Shown here: positions 35,496-45,380 of the stretch, piece by piece
How positions within the stretch are numbered: position 1 is the first letter of the stretch
Layout: each line of letters begins with the position of its first letter
Source of the DNA: Kordiimonadales bacterium
GTDB lineage: Bacteria > Pseudomonadota > Alphaproteobacteria > Sphingomonadales > Kordiimonadaceae
Reading direction: 5' to 3'
Assembly: GCA_015485385.1 (NCBI GenBank)
Contig: WFTS01000045.1
Coordinates: 1-49,994, forward strand
Length of the DNA: 49,994 nucleotides
Translations under genes and position numbers: made by a program
The notes under the pieces: model-generated
What the model was told of the DNA's origin: nothing
Databases searched by the model: none
What the model saw: only the letters and a program-made list of their open reading frames with translations

Positions 35496-38400
35496 GCACC
35501 GCATGACCCCAGCGCAAGCTCGCGCCACTGAGCCTGATCTCACCGCTTGGGTGGGGGCGTCTGCTGGCACGGGCAAAACGCATGTTTTAACCGCACGTGT
35601 CCTGCGCTTGATGCTAACGGGGACGCGTCCGGAAAATATCATTTGCCTGACTTTCACAAAAGCCGCCGCCGCCGAGATGACCAACCGTATCTTTGCGGAA
35701 CTGGGCCGCTGGGCTTTGTTGGATGATGAAAATTTGGCAGATGTTATTTGCCGCCGCACAGAAGAACGCCCTGACGCAGATATGTTGATCCGGGCGCGGC
35801 AATTGTTCGCTGAAGTGCTGGACCTGTCACCGGGCCTGCAAATTCAGACGTTTCACAGTTTTTGCCAATCTTTGTTGGGGCGCTTTCCCTTAGAGGCCGG
35901 CATGGCACCGGGTTTTGAGGGTATAGACGAGGCTGAGGCGCGTGATCTGATGGCCTCGGCCAAGGATGAAATGTTAGCCTCAACACGTAGGCAAGGTGGG
36001 GCTGATTTGGCCAAGGCGCTGAACCATGTGGCCACGTTAGTAACAGAAAACACCTTCGATGAAGTCATTGACCGCTTGGCTTTTGAGGCCCCTATGTTGG
36101 CGCGGGCAGAAAAAAGTTACGGCGGGCAGGCTGGGCTTATTGCTGCTTTATATAGGGCGCTCGGCTTAACGCCGGGTGATACCGTAGAAAGGTTGGAAGC
36201 CAGCGCGGTTCAGGACAGTGCGTTTGACACCGCGGCCATTCAAAGACTGGGCACTTTCATGCTTGAAGGCAGTGATAAAGAGGCCGCAGCAGGCGCGAAA
36301 CTTGTGGCTTTTTCTGGGGCGACAGAGGCTGAGCGCCGGGCCTTATTTGGAGCCTATAAGCAGGTTTTTTTAACAGCTAAGCATACGGCCCGCGCGAAGG
36401 TGGCCAATAAAGGTACGCTTAAAAGTGATCCGGGCTTTCAAGATGTAATTGAAAAAGAGCAAACGCGGCTGGTCTATATTGCAGACCAGTCTCTGCGGAT
36501 CAAAGCGGCGGCTGCAACAGCTTCGTTACTTGAGCTTGGTCTCGCGCAGCTTAGCCGGTATCGGCATTTAAAGGCTGCGCGCGGGTTGGTCGATTTTGAT
36601 GATATGATCCAGCGCACCGTTAGCTTGTTTCGCCAACAGGATGTCGCTCCGTGGATTTTATTCAAACTGGATGCTGAGGTGGAGCATATTCTTGTTGATG
36701 AAGCGCAGGATACCAACCGCGATCAGTGGCGCGTGGTTGAGGCGCTGTCCTCGGAGTTTTTTGCAGGCGAAGGAGCTTCTGATAAGCGGCGCACATTGTT
36801 TGCGGTCGGGGACGCAAAACAATCAATATTCTCGTTCCAGCGCGCGGACCCTCGGGAGTTTATCAGGGCTCGCGACCGGGTTTTTAAACGCGCAGATGGG
36901 GCTGATCTACGCTCCGAGGCGGTTCCGCTGAACCTGTCTTTCCGGTCGGGCAAAGCCGTTTTGTCGTTGGTGGATGCGGTGTTTAATCCTGAAGCAAGGG
37001 CGTCTCTTGGCTTGTCACCAGACGATGACGAAGTGCGCCATGAATTTATCCGTAAAGGAGACGCCGGGCTTGTGGAACTATGGCCGCTTGAGGAACCGCA
37101 AGATAAATCAAAGGATGACACACCCGAATGGGCGCTGCCTTTAACCCAAGAAAGTGTCGATGACGCACAGCAACGTACAGCATGGCGCATTGCAAGCCGT
37201 ATTAGCGGCATGATCAGATCAAGGGAACCGCTTGAGTCTAAATCCCGGCCCATTAATGCAGGGGATATAGTGGTTCTGGTGCGCCGCCGCACGGCCTTTG
37301 TTGACCATTTGGTGCGCGCCTTGAAAAGTCTAGGTGTGCCGGTTGCCGGTCGTGACCGTATGGTATTAACCGACGAACTTGCCGTGATGGATATTTTGGT
37401 GCTTGCGCGCTTTGCTTTGCAGCCTACGGATGATCTGGCGCTTGCTACCGTCTTAAAGGGCCCCTTTGTTGGCCTTGACGATGCGGCGCTATTTAAGCTC
37501 GCACATGGGCGCACGGGCAGTTTGTGGCAGGCACTATTGAGGCAAAAGTCAGAGGCGGAATTTTCAGGCACGGCCGTTCTTTTGAAGCGGTTGCTAGATA
37601 GTATCGACGTGAAAACACCCTTTGAATTTTTTAATCACATTCTGACGGAACTGGATGGCCGCAAAAAACTTGTGGCGCGGCTTGGGGATGACATCCATGA
37701 TCCGGTTGATGAACTGCTTGAAGAAGCTCTGCGTTTTGAACTGACAAGCTCTGCTTCGATGCAGGCCTTTGTCCATAGTGTTGATCACGGTGGTTTGCAG
37801 ATCAAGCGAGACCTTGAAGCAGCAGGGAATACTGTTCGTATTATGACAGTGCATAGCGCTAAGGGGCTTCAGGCTCCGATAGTGTTTTTGTCGGATTTGG
37901 TTGGGCTGCCTGACACATCGCGAGATAGCCGTCTGTTGCCGCTGGATAGCCCTGATAAGGGCGCTCCGTCGCTCCCGTTCTGGACATCTCCGGCTAGCGG
38001 CTTGGCCTTGATAGAAGATATGAAAGCAGCGGTGAAGGCTCGCCAGATTGCTGAATACCGACGGCTTTTATATGTCGCCCTAACCCGCGCGGAGGACAGG
38101 CTTTATGTGGCTGGCTGGAAAGCAAATAGTGACCCGCCCGAGGACTGTTGGGCAACGGCAATTAAGGAAGGGTTTGACCGCATCGGCGCAGAGGAAATAC
38201 CCTTAGAAGGCGGTCTGAAGGGCCTTCGCTTTTATGTTGGACAAGAGGCCGAAGTAAAACCGAAAAGTGAGCATAAAACACCTTCCGCTGTGGCCGCGAC
38301 ACCGGATTGGCTGTTCGCGCCGCTGCCTGCGGAACCTGCACCCGCACGCCCTCTCGCCCCCTCGCGCCCAGACGAGGAGCCTGCCGTGTCCGGCCCATTG

Positions 38401-38922
38401 GTGCGCAGTGATGCCCGGCGTTTCCAGCGTGGGCGCTATATTCATGCGCTTTTGGAATGGCTTCCGGACATTCCCCTTAATGTGCGTGAAGCATCGGCTT
38501 TACGGTATTTGGCGAAATCTGCCCCTGATTTAAGTGATGAACAACGCTCTGCGGTTTGGCAGGAGGTGGACACAGTGATTTCAGGCAGTGATTTCGCATC
38601 CCTGTTTGGTGACGGCAGCATGGCCGAGGTCCCTATTGCGGGCATCGTTTCTGGGCGCGCTATTAGCGGACAGGTTGACCGCCTGCTTGTAACGGATACT
38701 GAGGTTTTGGTGGTGGACTATAAAACGAATCGCCCACCGCCCAGCGATGTGCAGGGGGTGGCGTCTGTGTACTTGCGACAAATGGGTCTTTATGCACGGG
38801 CGCTTGAGGCGATCTATCCGGGCCGCCGTGTGCGGGCTGCTTTGTTGTGGACGGACGCAGCAAAGTTAATGGAATTGCCAAAACACTTGATGGATGAAGC
38901 ACTTAGCAAATCCGGCATGTAA
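35488..38922 (+). CDS. addA: Double-strand break repair helicase AddA
   Basis: A 1144-residue UvrD-family helicase with a C-terminal nuclease, partner of AddB. Walker A is ASAGTGKT at 24-31, followed by LTFTKAAAAEMTNRI (motif Ia), LVDEAQDTNRDQW (motif II), VGDAKQSIFSFQRADP (motif III), VHSAKGLQAPIVFL (motif V) and YVALTRAEDRLYVAG (motif VI). The nuclease motif is LVVDYKTNRPPP near residue 1078. All helicase motifs are intact. The ATG at 35488 lies inside the end of addB, a standard coupled arrangement. Confidence 0.97.
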   Translation: MAEHRMTPAQARATEPDLTAWVGASAGTGKTHVLTARVLRLMLTGTRPENIICLTFTKAAAAEMTNRIFAELGRWALLDDENLADVICRRTEERPDADMLIRARQLFAEVLDLSPGLQIQTFHSFCQSLLGRFPLEAGMAPGFEGIDEAEARDLMASAKDEMLASTRRQGGADLAKALNHVATLVTENTFDEVIDRLAFEAPMLARAEKSYGGQAGLIAALYRALGLTPGDTVERLEASAVQDSAFDTAAIQRLGTFMLEGSDKEAAAGAKLVAFSGATEAERRALFGAYKQVFLTAKHTARAKVANKGTLKSDPGFQDVIEKEQTRLVYIADQSLRIKAAAATASLLELGLAQLSRYRHLKAARGLVDFDDMIQRTVSLFRQQDVAPWILFKLDAEVEHILVDEAQDTNRDQWRVVEALSSEFFAGEGASDKRRTLFAVGDAKQSIFSFQRADPREFIRARDRVFKRADGADLRSEAVPLNLSFRSGKAVLSLVDAVFNPEARASLGLSPDDDEVRHEFIRKGDAGLVELWPLEEPQDKSKDDTPEWALPLTQESVDDAQQRTAWRIASRISGMIRSREPLESKSRPINAGDIVVLVRRRTAFVDHLVRALKSLGVPVAGRDRMVLTDELAVMDILVLARFALQPTDDLALATVLKGPFVGLDDAALFKLAHGRTGSLWQALLRQKSEAEFSGTAVLLKRLLDSIDVKTPFEFFNHILTELDGRKKLVARLGDDIHDPVDELLEEALRFELTSSASMQAFVHSVDHGGLQIKRDLEAAGNTVRIMTVHSAKGLQAPIVFLSDLVGLPDTSRDSRLLPLDSPDKGAPSLPFWTSPASGLALIEDMKAAVKARQIAEYRRLLYVALTRAEDRLYVAGWKANSDPPEDCWATAIKEGFDRIGAEEIPLEGGLKGLRFYVGQEAEVKPKSEHKTPSAVAATPDWLFAPLPAEPAPARPLAPSRPDEEPAVSGPLVRSDARRFQRGRYIHALLEWLPDIPLNVREASALRYLAKSAPDLSDEQRSAVWQEVDTVISGSDFASLFGDGSMAEVPIAGIVSGRAISGQVDRLLVTDTEVLVVDYKTNRPPPSDVQGVASVYLRQMGLYARALEAIYPGRRVRAALLWTDAAKLMELPKHLMDEALSKSGM

Positions 38923-38961
38923 GCTATATATGGGGTATTTTCACTCATTTGTGACTAAACC

Positions 38962-38990
38962 TTGACGCCTTGGGGCGCCTTACCTATTTT
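38962..38990 (+). promoter_or_regulatory. Sigma-70 type promoter of trxA
   Basis: TTGACG (38962-38967) and TATTTT (38985-38990) are separated by exactly 17 bases. Transcription would start near 38997, about 58 bases before the trxA ATG, giving trxA its own promoter after the addAB run. Confidence 0.75.
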
Positions 38991-39054
38991 AGCTAGCAAA
39001 GGGACGGACCCCGTAAAAAGCTGCTTTAGGGCGGCATAGGAAAGAGTAAAAATC

Positions 39055-39372
39055 ATGGCGACGATCAATGTAACAGACGATACTTTTGAGGAATTGGTCC
39101 TGAAATCTGACAAACCAGTTGTTCTGGACTTTTGGGCGCAGTGGTGTGGGCCTTGTAAGATGATTGGCCCGATTCTGGAGGAAATTTCCAATGAACGCGA
39201 TGATATTGTGATCGCAAAAATGGATATTGACGAAAATCCGGGTGTGCCAACCAATCACGGCGTACGGTCTATCCCAACGATCCTGATCTTCAAGGGCGGC
39301 GAGCCTGTTGCGACCACCATGGGCGCGAAACCCAAGGCACAATTGACAGCATGGATCGACAGCGCAGTTTAA
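39055..39372 (+). CDS. trxA: Thioredoxin
   Basis: A 105-residue thioredoxin with the redox motif WCGPCK (Cys31 and Cys34), the cis-Pro in VRSIPTILIFK and normal length. It reduces protein disulfides in the cytoplasm using thioredoxin reductase. Its location after addA is the usual alphaproteobacterial arrangement. A good sigma-70 promoter lies in the 132-base gap upstream. It converges on folC. Confidence 0.97.
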   Translation: MATINVTDDTFEELVLKSDKPVVLDFWAQWCGPCKMIGPILEEISNERDDIVIAKMDIDENPGVPTNHGVRSIPTILIFKGGEPVATTMGAKPKAQLTAWIDSAV

Positions 39373-39415
39373 AGAAAATTCCCTACAATTCCCTAGAAAG
39401 AATAGCATTATAACG

Positions 39416-40753
39416 TTATTCGGGGAACAAACCGGCGCTGCGAAGTACACGGCCAGCCAGATATAGGCTGCCACAAATCAGGACAAAAGGCGGGCGTTCA
39501 GGGTTCGCCTTTTCTGCTATTGCTTGAAGCGCCGTTTTTACATCTTTGGCCAATACGCCGCTGATACCTAAGTCGGTTGCAGCTCCGGCTAAGAATGCAG
39601 CGGTGGCAGACCCTGTTTCGCCGGGAATATCAACGGCAATCACTTGTTCAGCCAGCCCAGCAAGTGGCTTTAAGAACCCTGATGCATCTTTGTTGCTCAT
39701 CATACCAACCACTAAGGTGATAGAGCGTTCAACCGGATCGGTTAAGCGCAAAAAGCTTCTGAGAACGCGTGCTGCCGCAGGGTTATGTCCACCATCGAGC
39801 CATAAGTCTGAGCCTTCACCAAGGAGTTTATGCAAGGGCGTGCCCGCTAGATTTTGCAGTCTGGCAGGCCAGCGGACCCAACCAAGCCCGGCTTTAATTG
39901 CTGCATCGGGAATGGGGACTGCTTTTTGTGCATGGGCAATGGCGATGGCCATGCTGGCATTTAAAACCTGATGGTCGCCTGCAAGGCTAGGGCCAGGAAG
40001 TTCAAGGACTGTTTCCCAATCTTCATATAGAAACCCGCTGTCACGTTTCATTTCAGCGTGCCATGTCTCGCCGTAATAATAAGGCTTCACCCCGGCTGTG
40101 TTGGCTGCGGCTTCGATACTTTTCCGAGCGACTTTGGGCTGAAAACCAACAACGCAGGGCACACCGGGTTTGATGATCCCCGCTTTTTCAGCAGCGATTT
40201 CCTCCAGCGTGCCCCCAAGAAATTCTTTATGGTCAATACTGATAGGTGTGATGCCCACAGCAGCAGGTTTTTTGATCACATTTGTTGCGTCTAACCGCCC
40301 TCCGAGACCAACTTCAAGGATGCACAGATCAGCAGGCACCTCGGAAAACGCCAATAATGCTGCGGCGGTTGTAATCTCGAAAAAGGTGATGGGGCGGTCC
40401 ATTGCCGCTTTCTCGCAGCGCTCAAGCAGGTCGGTAAGATACTCTTCAGAAATAATTTTTCCGGCAATGCGGATACGTTCAGCAAAGCGCACCAAATGGG
40501 GGGATGTGTACACATGAACCCGGTGTCCGGCGGCCTCAGCGATTGCCCGTAATGTCGCGGCAGTGGAGCCTTTGCCGTTGGTGCCTGCGATATGGATCAC
40601 CGGCGGAAGTTTATCTTCCGGGTTACCCAGCGCCTTTAAAAGTGTGGTCATGCGCCCGAGGGAAAGGTCGATCTTTTTGGGATGTAAAGCCGTAAGGCGC
40701 GCCAGAACAGCATCGCTTTGTGCCGTATTGATTATGGGGGTATTGTGAGCCAT
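39416..40753 (-). CDS. folC: Bifunctional folylpolyglutamate synthase/dihydrofolate synthase
   Basis: A 445-residue Mur-ligase-family enzyme that joins glutamate to dihydropteroate and later extends the polyglutamate tail. The P-loop GTNGKGSTAATLRA begins at residue 57, with VHVYTSPHLVRFAERIRI, EVGLGGRLDATNVI and LDGGHNPAAARVL following as expected. It is the last gene of the trpFBA-accD-folC run, nine bases after accD. Confidence 0.96.
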   Translation of the reverse strand: MAHNTPIINTAQSDAVLARLTALHPKKIDLSLGRMTTLLKALGNPEDKLPPVIHIAGTNGKGSTAATLRAIAEAAGHRVHVYTSPHLVRFAERIRIAGKIISEEYLTDLLERCEKAAMDRPITFFEITTAAALLAFSEVPADLCILEVGLGGRLDATNVIKKPAAVGITPISIDHKEFLGGTLEEIAAEKAGIIKPGVPCVVGFQPKVARKSIEAAANTAGVKPYYYGETWHAEMKRDSGFLYEDWETVLELPGPSLAGDHQVLNASMAIAIAHAQKAVPIPDAAIKAGLGWVRWPARLQNLAGTPLHKLLGEGSDLWLDGGHNPAAARVLRSFLRLTDPVERSITLVVGMMSNKDASGFLKPLAGLAEQVIAVDIPGETGSATAAFLAGAATDLGISGVLAKDVKTALQAIAEKANPERPPFVLICGSLYLAGRVLRSAGLFPE

Positions 40754-40762
40754 CTGCGGCGC

Positions 40763-41635
40763 TTATTCAGCTGCCGCTTTGCTACGGTCTCCGTCCATCA
40801 ATAACGACAAAATTGTACCAATTTTCTCCCGCATATTGTGGCGGTGAACCACCATATCAACCATGCCGTGATCCTTGAGATATTCCGCCCGTTGGAAGCC
40901 TTCAGGCAGTTTTTCGCGGATTGTTTGTTCGATCACGCGCGCGCCAGAAAAGGCGATCATCGCGCCCGGTTCTGCGATATGCACATCACCAAGCATTGCA
41001 TAAGAGGCTGACACTCCGCCAGTAGTGGGGTCTGTCAGCACAACAATATAAGGCAAGCCTGCATCGCGCAGCATCTGTAGCGCTACGGTTGTGCGCGGCA
41101 TTTGCATCAAGGATAAAATACCCTCCTGCATGCGCGCGCCGCCTGAGGCCGTATGCAGCACAAAAGGAACACCAAGACGCAAGGCCTCTTTGGCAGCAGT
41201 GATAATGGCTTCACCCAGCGCCATGCCCATAGAGCCGCCCATAAAGAAGAAATTTTGCACACCAACAACACAGTCCACGCCACCGATTTTACCAACCGCA
41301 ACCTTAATGGCATCTTCGTCGCCTGTATTGGCACGCGCGATTTTTAAGCGTTCGGTGTATTTCTTGGTGTCTTTGAATTTCAAAGGATCGGCCTTGACGG
41401 ACGGCAGATCGACAAATGTGTAATTTTGGTTGTCGAACAAACCATCCATCCGCGCTTTGGGCGGCATACGATCGTGAAATTCACAGTGGGCGCAAACATA
41501 TTGGTTGGCAATGAATTCCTTTTGGAAAATCATCTGTCCGCAGTTTTTGCATTTGTGCCAAAGATTGTCCGGTGTGGACTTAGGATTGAGCACTTTTTGC
41601 AGTTTTGGTTTGACGTAATTTGTAAGCCAACTCAT
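40763..41635 (-). CDS. accD: Acetyl-CoA carboxylase carboxyltransferase subunit beta
   Basis: A 290-residue subunit that, with AccA, transfers the carboxyl group from biotin to acetyl-CoA in fatty-acid synthesis. The N-terminal zinc ribbon uses Cys29, Cys32, Cys48 and Cys51 (CKNC, CAHC). The crotonase-like core includes [12 protein letters not shown] and [13 protein letters not shown]. It lies between trpA (39 bases upstream) and folC, the conserved order in alphaproteobacteria. Confidence 0.97.
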   Translation of the reverse strand: MSWLTNYVKPKLQKVLNPKSTPDNLWHKCKNCGQMIFQKEFIANQYVCAHCEFHDRMPPKARMDGLFDNQNYTFVDLPSVKADPLKFKDTKKYTERLKIARANTGDEDAIKVAVGKIGGVDCVVGVQNFFFMGGSMGMALGEAIITAAKEALRLGVPFVLHTASGGARMQEGILSLMQMPRTTVALQMLRDAGLPYIVVLTDPTTGGVSASYAMLGDVHIAEPGAMIAFSGARVIEQTIREKLPEGFQRAEYLKDHGMVDMVVHRHNMREKIGTILSLLMDGDRSKAAAE

Positions 41636-41674
41636 GGGGTTTCGCCTTTTTCCCTAGTGTCTTTATCGAAAGAT

Positions 41675-42499
41675 TTATTGTCGCCCAGCCCTGACACCAT
41701 CCGCCAGTTTGCGGGTAAAGTCCAGAACCTCTTGTAGGCTTTTTCTGCTAAATGTTCCGTCTTCATGACTGCCTGCTGCAATCTTTTCGACGATTGCCGT
41801 ACCAACAACAGCGCCGTCAGCAACGGCAGCCACTGCACCAGCTTGCTCTGGCGTGCGGATACCAAACCCAACAGCGACGGGCAAGTCTGTATGTGATTTA
41901 ATGCGGCTAACCGACTGACCGATATCACTGGCCGCCGCGGATTTATCGCCGGTTATACCTGCAACGGCAACATAATATATAAAACCACTGGCCCCTTCCA
42001 AAATCGTTGGCAGGCGTGCCTCGTCTGAGGTGGGGGTCGCGAGCCGGATCACATCAATGCCAGCTTTTGCGGCAGGGCCGCGCAGTTCGGCATCTTCTTC
42101 AGGCGGCAAATCAACGATGATCAAACCGTCGATGCCAGCATCAGCAGCATCCGTGCAAAAAGCCTCAAGGCCATAATGATAAACGGGGTTGAAATAGCCC
42201 ATCAAGACAATTGGCGTCTGCTTATCGGTTTGGCGAAACTCACGCACCATCTCAAACGTTTGCTGGGTTGTTGCCCCAGCTTTGAGCGCACGCTGTGCGG
42301 CTTTATCAATCGCGGGGCCATCGGCTGCTGGATCAGTGAAGGGCATACCCAATTCGACTATGTCAGCGCCTGCTGCGGGTAATCCCGCCAGAATTTCCAT
42401 CGAGCCAGCCCGATTTGGATCACCCGCTTGAATATAAGTGATAAAAGCGGCCTGATTTTTGGCTTTTAGGGCTGCAAAGCGCGCTTTAAGTCTGCTCAT
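41675..42499 (-). CDS. trpA: Tryptophan synthase alpha subunit
   Basis: A 274-residue TIM-barrel subunit that cleaves indole-3-glycerol phosphate. The catalytic residues Glu49 and Asp60 are both in place (IVELGMPFTDPAAD). Phosphate-binding glycines occur in GFGIRTPEQAG. It begins one base after the trpB stop, with GAGGAGAT as ribosome-binding site inside the end of trpB. It forms the alpha-beta-beta-alpha complex with TrpB. Confidence 0.97.
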   Translation of the reverse strand: MSRLKARFAALKAKNQAAFITYIQAGDPNRAGSMEILAGLPAAGADIVELGMPFTDPAADGPAIDKAAQRALKAGATTQQTFEMVREFRQTDKQTPIVLMGYFNPVYHYGLEAFCTDAADAGIDGLIIVDLPPEEDAELRGPAAKAGIDVIRLATPTSDEARLPTILEGASGFIYYVAVAGITGDKSAAASDIGQSVSRIKSHTDLPVAVGFGIRTPEQAGAVAAVADGAVVGTAIVEKIAAGSHEDGTFSRKSLQEVLDFTRKLADGVRAGRQ

Positions 42500-42500
42500 A

Positions 42501-43709
42501 TTAGATCTCCTCGCCTAAGGCCTGAGCCACTGTGAAGATATCTTTGTCGCCGCGCCCCGAAAGGTTTAAAACGATCAAATGATCTTTGGGTAGGCTAGGC
42601 GCGATCTTCATCACTTCAGCGATGGCATGGCTGCTTTCAAGCGCTGGGATAATGCCTTCGGTTTGTGTGCAAAGCTGGAAGGCCTCCAGTGCCTCATGGT
42701 CGGTGGCCGGTACATACTTAACGCGGCCTTCTTCGTGAAGCCAGCTATGTTCAGGCCCTATTCCGGGGTAATCTAAACCGGCAGATATTGAGTGCGCTTC
42801 AAGGATTTGGCCGTCCGCATCTTGCAGCAAATAAGTGCGGTTGCCGTGCAAGACACCCGGTTTTCCGCTGGCGATAGAGGCTGCTGATTTGTCGGTCTCA
42901 ATGCCGTGTCCGGCGGCTTCGACCGCGATCATGCGTACGTCAGTATCGTCAAGAAAGGGGTGGAACAGGCCAATGGCGTTTGATCCGCCCCCAATACAGG
43001 CCACCAGCGTGTCGGGCAATCGGCCTTCACGCTCTAGGATTTGTTCGCGTGTCTCGCGGCCAATGATCGACTGAAAGTCACGAACCATCATCGGGTAAGG
43101 GTGTGGGCCAGCGACAGTTCCTATGATATAAAAGGTATCATGTACGTTTGTGACCCAGTCACGCAGGGCGTCATTCATGGCGTCTTTTAGCGTGGCTGAG
43201 CCTGATGTAACCGGTTTCACTTCGGCGCCCAGCAATTTCATGCGGAACACGTTTGGTTTTTGGCGCTCCATATCCACCGCACCCATAAAGACGGTACATT
43301 TCAGACCAAACCGCGCCGCTACTGTTGCGGTTGCTACCCCGTGTTGGCCTGCCCCAGTTTCGGCGATAACACGGGTTTTTCCCATGCGTTTGGCCAGCAG
43401 CACTTGGCCGATAGCGTGGTTTATCTTGTGTGCGCCGGTGTGGTTGAGCTCTTCACGCTTGAAATATATTTTGGCCCCGCCTAGATGCTCGGTTAAGCGT
43501 TCGGCATAATATAAAGGACTTGGTCGCCCGATATAATGCGTGTTGAGATCATCCAATTCCGCAAGGAAACTGGGGTCTTTTATGGCTTTGGCATATTCGG
43601 CTTCGACATCAAGCACAAGGGGCATCAGAGTTTCTGATACATAGCGACCGCCAAAGATACCAAAATGGCCTCGCTCGTCGGGGCCGGTGCGAAAACTGTT
43701 GCGCGTCAT
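42501..43709 (-). CDS. trpB: Tryptophan synthase beta subunit
   Basis: A 402-residue PLP enzyme that condenses indole with serine. The PLP Lys is residue 95 in [13 protein letters not shown], and GGGSNAIG binds the cofactor phosphate. Length and motifs are those of TrpB1. It follows trpF after a 104-base gap in which I see no attenuator-like hairpin or Trp-rich leader. Confidence 0.98.
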   Translation of the reverse strand: MTRNSFRTGPDERGHFGIFGGRYVSETLMPLVLDVEAEYAKAIKDPSFLAELDDLNTHYIGRPSPLYYAERLTEHLGGAKIYFKREELNHTGAHKINHAIGQVLLAKRMGKTRVIAETGAGQHGVATATVAARFGLKCTVFMGAVDMERQKPNVFRMKLLGAEVKPVTSGSATLKDAMNDALRDWVTNVHDTFYIIGTVAGPHPYPMMVRDFQSIIGRETREQILEREGRLPDTLVACIGGGSNAIGLFHPFLDDTDVRMIAVEAAGHGIETDKSAASIASGKPGVLHGNRTYLLQDADGQILEAHSISAGLDYPGIGPEHSWLHEEGRVKYVPATDHEALEAFQLCTQTEGIIPALESSHAIAEVMKIAPSLPKDHLIVLNLSGRGDKDIFTVAQALGEEI

Positions 43710-43813
43710 GGGTTACCTATTCTTCCGTTATTTCCATATTGGCTTAGCCGCAAGGGTGGATGCTTGGGCCGCAAACACAGCGTTTGCTGGCAAATTTAGA
43801 GGCCAGCGGGGCT

Positions 43814-44458
43814 TTATGTAACCGCTTTTGCCGCTATTAGAAAGGATTGGATGAGCGCAGACGATTTTTTTCCGGGCGCGCTTTCAACGCCAGATGAAAC
43901 ATCAAGCGCCGTAGCACCGCTAGCGGCAACGGCTTCGCCAAGATTATAAGGCGTTAGCCCACCGGCTAACATCCACTTGTAAGGCAGGCTTTTATCTTTC
44001 AGTAACGCCCACGGAAACGATACCGCATTGCCGCCGGGCAGCAGCGCCCCCTTAGGGGCTTTGGCGTCAAAGAGGATACGGTCCACATAGGGCGCGAAGG
44101 CTTCCGCGCGGTTGATGTCGTCTTCGCTACCGACCGCGACGGCTTTGATGATGCGCACACCCAGCTTGTCTTTTAGGCGTGCGGCATGCTCGGGGGTTTC
44201 ACTGCCGTGCAGCTGCACAGCGTCGAGCGATAAGGCGGTAACGGCAGCCGCCATTAGATCATCGGCAGCATCCACAAACACACCGACACGTTTTGGCCCT
44301 TTGGGTAATTGCTGCGCGAGTTTAGTAGCGGCTTCAAGCGTTAGGTGGCGCGGTGAAGCCGGAAAAAACACAAACCCCAACCAGCGCGCGCCGTGCATAG
44401 CGGCAGCGTGTGCATGCTGGGCGTCAGTAATGCCGCAAATTTTAACGTCAACTGCCAT
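43814..44458 (-). CDS. trpF: Phosphoribosylanthranilate isomerase
   Basis: A 214-residue TIM-barrel enzyme of tryptophan synthesis (Amadori rearrangement of PRA to CdRP). The catalytic Cys8 is in VDVKICGITD, and the Asp in VDRILFDAKAPKG; AGGLTPYNLGEA and ALDVSSGVESAPGKK complete the phosphate-binding end. It heads the trpF-trpB-trpA set and lies 22 bases after the crotonase gene on the same strand. Confidence 0.97.
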   Translation of the reverse strand: MAVDVKICGITDAQHAHAAAMHGARWLGFVFFPASPRHLTLEAATKLAQQLPKGPKRVGVFVDAADDLMAAAVTALSLDAVQLHGSETPEHAARLKDKLGVRIIKAVAVGSEDDINRAEAFAPYVDRILFDAKAPKGALLPGGNAVSFPWALLKDKSLPYKWMLAGGLTPYNLGEAVAASGATALDVSSGVESAPGKKSSALIQSFLIAAKAVT

Positions 44459-44480
44459 TGGGGGTTGCTCGGTTTTTCAC

Positions 44481-45323
44481 TTAATCATCACTTTTTAAAA
44501 TATCAGAAAATTCTACGTCCGAGCGGGTTAAAGCAGCAGTTGCGGCCTTGAGCAAGTCCTCACCCAGTAATTGTCCACTGTTCCACGTGGCCACATAATC
44601 AAGCCCGTCCCGCACCGTATGATCGCGAGAATGATTGAGCACAGCCTTGGTGCCTGCAACCGCAAGCGGGCTTTTACTTGCGATCTCACGCGCTAAGGTC
44701 ATCGCTGCCTCAATCGCGGTGGCTTGGTCGGCCTCAATAGAATTTACAAAGCCGTATTTGCTGGCCTCCTCGGCCTTAAATTTTCGGCCTGTCATGGCCA
44801 ATTCTCGTAAGATGCCTTGCGGCAAAAGGTAGGGTGCGCGCTGCAAAGTGCCTACGTCTGCAACGATGGCGACATTGATTTCCTGAATGGCAAACCAAGC
44901 ATCTTGGGATGCGATGCGCATATCGCAGGCGGAGATCAGATCAATGCCGCCGCCAACACATGCGCCGTGAATGGCTGCGATCACTGGCGCCCGGCAATCC
45001 TCAAGTGCGGTGAAGCAATCTTGTAAATGAAGGATATGTCGGCGCAGTTTTTCGCGCACGCGTGCAGGATCGTCAGCCGCACCGCCCCCTGTTTGGCCCA
45101 GCACAGAACCGCTTTCCTTTAGGTCAAGCCCAGCGGTGAAATGCTTACCGTTTGCCGATAGGACGACAGCCCGCACGCCATCTTTGTTGCCGAGCCAGCG
45201 AAAGGCTTCGCCAATTTCAGAGAACATAGTGCCGTTCATAGCGTTTAATTTATCTGGTCGGTTAAGCGCAACACAGGCCACCGGGCCATCAAAGGTAATC
45301 TCTAGCGTTTCAAAATCCATCAT
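44481..45323 (-). CDS. Crotonase/enoyl-CoA hydratase family protein, dienoyl-CoA isomerase-like
   Basis: A 280-residue crotonase. The oxyanion-hole segments are SANGKHFTAGLDLKE and IHGACVGGGIDLISACD. The acidic pair Glu148 and Asp156 in QEINVAIVADVGTLQR matches the Glu196/Asp204 pair of mammalian delta3,5-delta2,4-dienoyl-CoA isomerase, eight residues apart, so isomerisation of dienoyl-CoA in fatty-acid degradation is the likely reaction. The ATG at 45323 has AAGGGG upstream; the frame's TTG at 45326 is not needed. It is transcribed with trpF at 22-base spacing, though the pathways are unrelated. Confidence 0.88.
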   Translation of the reverse strand: MMDFETLEITFDGPVACVALNRPDKLNAMNGTMFSEIGEAFRWLGNKDGVRAVVLSANGKHFTAGLDLKESGSVLGQTGGGAADDPARVREKLRRHILHLQDCFTALEDCRAPVIAAIHGACVGGGIDLISACDMRIASQDAWFAIQEINVAIVADVGTLQRAPYLLPQGILRELAMTGRKFKAEEASKYGFVNSIEADQATAIEAAMTLAREIASKSPLAVAGTKAVLNHSRDHTVRDGLDYVATWNSGQLLGEDLLKAATAALTRSDVEFSDILKSDD

Positions 45324-45380
45324 CAAAGCCCCTTGGTGCGATAGCCGCCAATCATACGGTATGCGGAGGCTTTCTTATAT

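Noticed and set aside
36723-37571. 282-codon open frame opposite addA
   Set aside because: It lies wholly antisense to the helicase core of addA, which has all its motifs; the translation is Ser/Arg-rich with no recognisable domain, typical of a shadow frame.
39373-39415. Terminator between trxA and folC
   Set aside because: AATAGC...GTTATT makes only a weak A/T stem and no convincing hairpin exists in the 43-base gap.
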